A stretch of DNA of 64,000 bases from assembly GCF_004323185.1 (NCBI RefSeq), contig NZ_NAPS01000005.1:35834-99833 (forward strand). The letters are read 5' to 3'. This stretch comes from Westiellopsis prolifica IICB1. GTDB lineage: Bacteria > Cyanobacteriota > Cyanobacteriia > Cyanobacteriales > Nostocaceae. How positions within the stretch are numbered: position 1 is the first letter of the stretch; every line of letters starts with the position of its first letter. Both the position numbers and the translations under genes were made by a program. The notes under the pieces are model-generated. The model worked only from the letters and a program-made list of their open reading frames with translations. It had not been told where the DNA came from and ran no database searches. Positions 61,761 through 64,000 of this stretch are shown here, piece after piece.

Positions 61761-63073
61761 ATGCCCAAGCGACCAAAACAAAATTCTGATCACGCACAAC
61801 GGCATAATACTCCCACGATAGATAATGAAGCGATCGCGTCGCATTTAGAAGCTTTATTAACCAACAAAAATATTATAAGCAGTTAGGATTACGAGATAGG
61901 ATTCTGAATTTATCGTTAATGGTGGCAGCAGTTTTAACACTATTATGGCGGCAAGTTCCTGGCGTTCAAGAGTTAAATCGCCTGCTAGCAAGAGAAGGTT
62001 TATTATGGTGTCATCCCACAAAAGTTGCTCAACAATCATTATCAGAAAGATTTTTAGTTTTCCCTGCTGAGTTATTTGAGCGTGTATTTAAAGATTTACT
62101 ACCTCAGTTACAACTCAATTGGCAGCAACGACTGAGGCGACCACTACCAGATAGTGTTAAGTTTGCATTGCATAATTTTCACCGAATTTTGATAGCTGAT
62201 GGGTCAACATTAGAAGCTTTATTTCGGAAGTTAAAAAGCCTGGAAGACTTAAAAACAGGACAATTAGCCGGAAAAATTTGTACAGTTATTGATTTGGTGA
62301 CTCGTTTACCCGTTGAAGTTTGGTTTCATACTAATCCCGCAGCATCGGAGACGAACTTTGAAGCGTCATTACTGAATTTACTAAGAGCTAAAACTCTGAT
62401 TTTACTTGATAGAGGTTTTTATCATTTCCAATTTTTACAACAACTTATTAACCAAGAAGTTCATTTTATTACCCGTTTAAAAGCTAAAGCTTCTATTAAA
62501 TGCTTAAAGATTTTCAGCTATGACCATTCGGTTAAAGACCGATTGATTCAACTTGGGACTGTTCGCCGTGGCGCACCAATTTTAACTTTACGTTTAATTG
62601 AAATAAAGGTTGGTAGAACTAGTTATTCTTACATTACTTCTGTTCTCGATCCTGCTATATTACCTCCTTATGTCGTGGCAGATTTATACCGAAGAAGATG
62701 GAGAATTGAAGAAGCTTTTTATTCAGTTAAACGTTTATTGGGGCTGTCTTATTTGTGGACTGGCTCTATTAATGGTATCAAATTACAGGTGTGGGCTACT
62801 TGGCTATTTTATGCAGTATTAGTTGACTTGGGAGATGCGGTAGCTGATGAATTAGCTTTGCCATTTGACCGTATTTCTTTGGAGATGATTTTTCGCGGTT
62901 TGTACCATTTCAGTGTTGCTTATGACAAAGGCAACGCCGATGACCTTGTTAAGTACTTCGCTGCAAAAGAGAACCAAGATTTAGGAGTAGTCAAAGCTCT
63001 GCGAAAGCCAGTCTCCAAGCTGGATTTATCCCCTTTTCCAGCACCCTCGCAGACATTTGTGCAATCACTCTAA
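61761..63073 (+). mobile_element. IS4-family transposase, N-terminal frameshift
   Basis: The DDE transposase reads on from about 61850: catalytic Asp in FHRILIADGST, second Asp in TLILLDRGFYHFQ, Glu in the Y(2)R(3)E(6)K signature YRRRWRIEEAFYSVK. The natural start is probably ATG at 61761 (MPKRPKQNSDHAQRH), but that frame hits TAG at about 61884. Joining LEALL to NQQKYYKQLGLRDR needs a one-base shift near 61855-61860. The gene is thus inactive unless frameshifting is programmed. Clear terminal inverted repeats were not found. Confidence 0.8.
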
Positions 63074-63209
63074 CCTCTCACGAGTGATACCAGGCTGATT
63101 GTCTCCCCCTTTCCTGCTACTCAACGAAGCCCCGAAGAATTTTTTTTCCAACCCTCCCTTAATAAATAGCGGCACATTTTAATTTTTCACTCCGACAAAT
63201 ACGAGCATT

Positions 63210-63467
63210 TGTACTTATTGACAAAAGTGCTTTTAGCTTAACTTGTGACCAATGGGGAAATTCTAGCGATTATTTCTATCCAGACGGCAGACGTTTTCCT
63301 GAAGGTGTCTAGAACGCCTAAAAAAGCTAATTGATAGTGATGCTTTAGCAATTTACCTCAACTGGTGTAACCAGCGTGGATGGACAGATTGATTTGTCTA
63401 TGAAGGGCGTTTGTGGGCCTTTCCTCCTTGCGCCGTACTGCCACTCCCAATCTTTGAGGCTCCTTAG
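63210..63467 (+). pseudogene. Decayed hypothetical gene
   Basis: Coding-like segments lie in two frames: FSLTCDQWGNSSDYFYPDGR then RFPEGV, followed after a frame change by LIDSDALAIYLNWCNQRGWT, an in-frame TGA, and FVYEGRLWAFPPCAVLPLPI. They read as one protein broken by a frameshift and a nonsense codon. I do not recognise the family. Confidence 0.45.
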
Positions 63468-63820
63468 CCGGAATTGAAACAGATCACTGACGATGATGGC
63501 GTACCTGCCCGGCGTGTTCTAGCCGTCTATAACAGCTTTTTAATGCGATCGCCCCCCAATCTCCCCAATCCCCCAACACTCCATCCCCAGCCCAAAGCTA
63601 CGACCACAACAAGCGATCGCAACAGCAACAGACTAAACCAGGAAGCTGGCACGGATAGTGGACTGACACTAGACAAACCACCCCAGATTGACGCCTGAGT
63701 GGGAAGAGTTTATGGCAGTGTGGGGGGATAAGTGCGGCAAGGGAACCGAATAGGGAATTGACAGCGCAGTCGCGTGGGGAGCAACGTGCAACCGGACTCT
63801 ATATCCCATATCCTACGCTC
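63468..63820. other. Interval without a supported gene
   Basis: Low-complexity proline/threonine-like frames (CCCCAATCTCCCCAATCCCC repeats near 63550) and two HIP1 octamers are present. The plus-strand frame over 63474-63698 has poor protein character. Nothing else is recognised. Confidence 0.4.
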
Positions 63821-64000
63821 TCAATTTGCCTGAGTCGATCCTCGATAAATTCGCTCCATCTGCTCAGGGGAGAGCTGTGTCATTGGAAACCGCTCATCTG
63901 TAGAGATAGTGAGTTTGTCAGAAGCTTCAACCTCCAGAACCTGGCTTTGGGGCAAGACATAGGCGTGCTTGTGCGGGTCGTATGCTAAAACTTCTCCTGT
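63821..64000 (-). CDS. Hypothetical protein, C-terminus only (runs off right edge)
   Basis: The minus frame is open from the window edge to TGA at 63821-63823, 59 residues: TGEVLAYDPHKHAYVLPQSQ, VLEVEASDKLTISTDERFPM and TQLSPEQMERIYRGSTQAN. The composition (charged, balanced) is convincingly protein-like, unlike the opposite-strand frame. The family is not recognised. The 5' part is outside the window. Confidence 0.6.
   Translation of the reverse strand, partial: TGEVLAYDPHKHAYVLPQSQVLEVEASDKLTISTDERFPMTQLSPEQMERIYRGSTQAN

Noticed and set aside
61761..61886. Programmed frameshifting in the IS4-type transposase
   Set aside because: No classical slippery heptamer or downstream structure is evident at the junction; simple decay is more likely.
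63474..63988. Two plus-strand frames near the right end
   Set aside because: Poor protein composition; the second lies opposite a better minus-strand coding frame that runs off the edge.
1..64000. CRISPR arrays, tRNA and rRNA genes
   Set aside because: No regularly spaced repeat-spacer series, no tRNA-like cloverleaf and no rRNA sequence was recognised on reading; tandem repeats present are contiguous STRRs.

Overview
The window is cyanobacterial DNA, most likely from a filamentous Nostocales-type genome. It has a photosystem II psbA gene, chlorophyll and bilin biosynthesis genes, very many GCGATCGC (HIP1) sites, heptanucleotide repeats (STRRs), AMIN-domain outer-membrane receptor architecture, and many decayed transposable-element fragments. 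No rRNA, tRNA or CRISPR array was seen. Everything below was read by eye; no database search was run.

Left part (1-3.3 kb): debris. A DnaB-like helicase fragment enters from the left edge and is cut at its P-loop. It is followed by a dienelactone-hydrolase-family gene, a small hypothetical gene, a headless minus-strand gene fragment and an IS630-type transposase remnant.

Low-oxygen tetrapyrrole/photosystem island (3.3-12 kb): an ArsR-type regulator; a psbA encoding the D1' isoform (Ala80, Leu158, Ala286); a nitronate monooxygenase-like protein; a pentapeptide-repeat protein; acsF; hemF; heme oxygenase; hemN; and a truncated fatty-acid desaturase. Near-identical inverted repeats, core ATAAC-N6-GTTAT, sit in the psbA and acsF/hemF promoter regions. 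Related half-sites lie before the regulator, which suggests one regulon.

Transport, glycosylation and metal-uptake region (12-28 kb, all minus strand): a complete five-gene Ni/peptide-type ABC importer; a GMC oxidoreductase; a three-domain fusion (GT2 glycosyltransferase, SAM methyltransferase, polysaccharide deacetylase); a second glycosyltransferase; a broken third glycosyltransferase; and a TonB-dependent receptor. A Fur-box-like site (16/19 to the classical consensus) lies about 0.2 kb upstream of the receptor. A stray copy of the C-terminus of a DppC-type permease lies between two of these genes.

Hybrid NRPS-PKS locus (29-61 kb, all plus strand), in order: FAAL-ACP-C-A(Thr)-PCP-C-A; free PCP; free C; methyltransferase remnant; asparagine synthetase; degenerate C-A(Ser-like)-PCP-C-A(Gly)-PCP; KS-AT-KR-ACP-Cy-A(Cys)-Ox-PCP; docking-C-A-PCP-TE. 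The Cys adenylation code together with the Cy and FMN-oxidase domains predicts a thiazole. The product is inferred to be an N-acylated peptide-polyketide containing Thr, Ser-like, Gly, one reduced malonyl unit, a thiazole and two unassigned residues, released by a thioesterase. The Fur site on the receptor and the neighbouring metal/peptide-type importer make a metallophore role worth testing.

Right end (61-64 kb): a Tn7-type TnsD-like remnant beside direct repeats, a long perfect hairpin, a frameshifted IS4-type transposase, a decayed hypothetical gene, and the C-terminus of a minus-strand gene that runs off the right edge.
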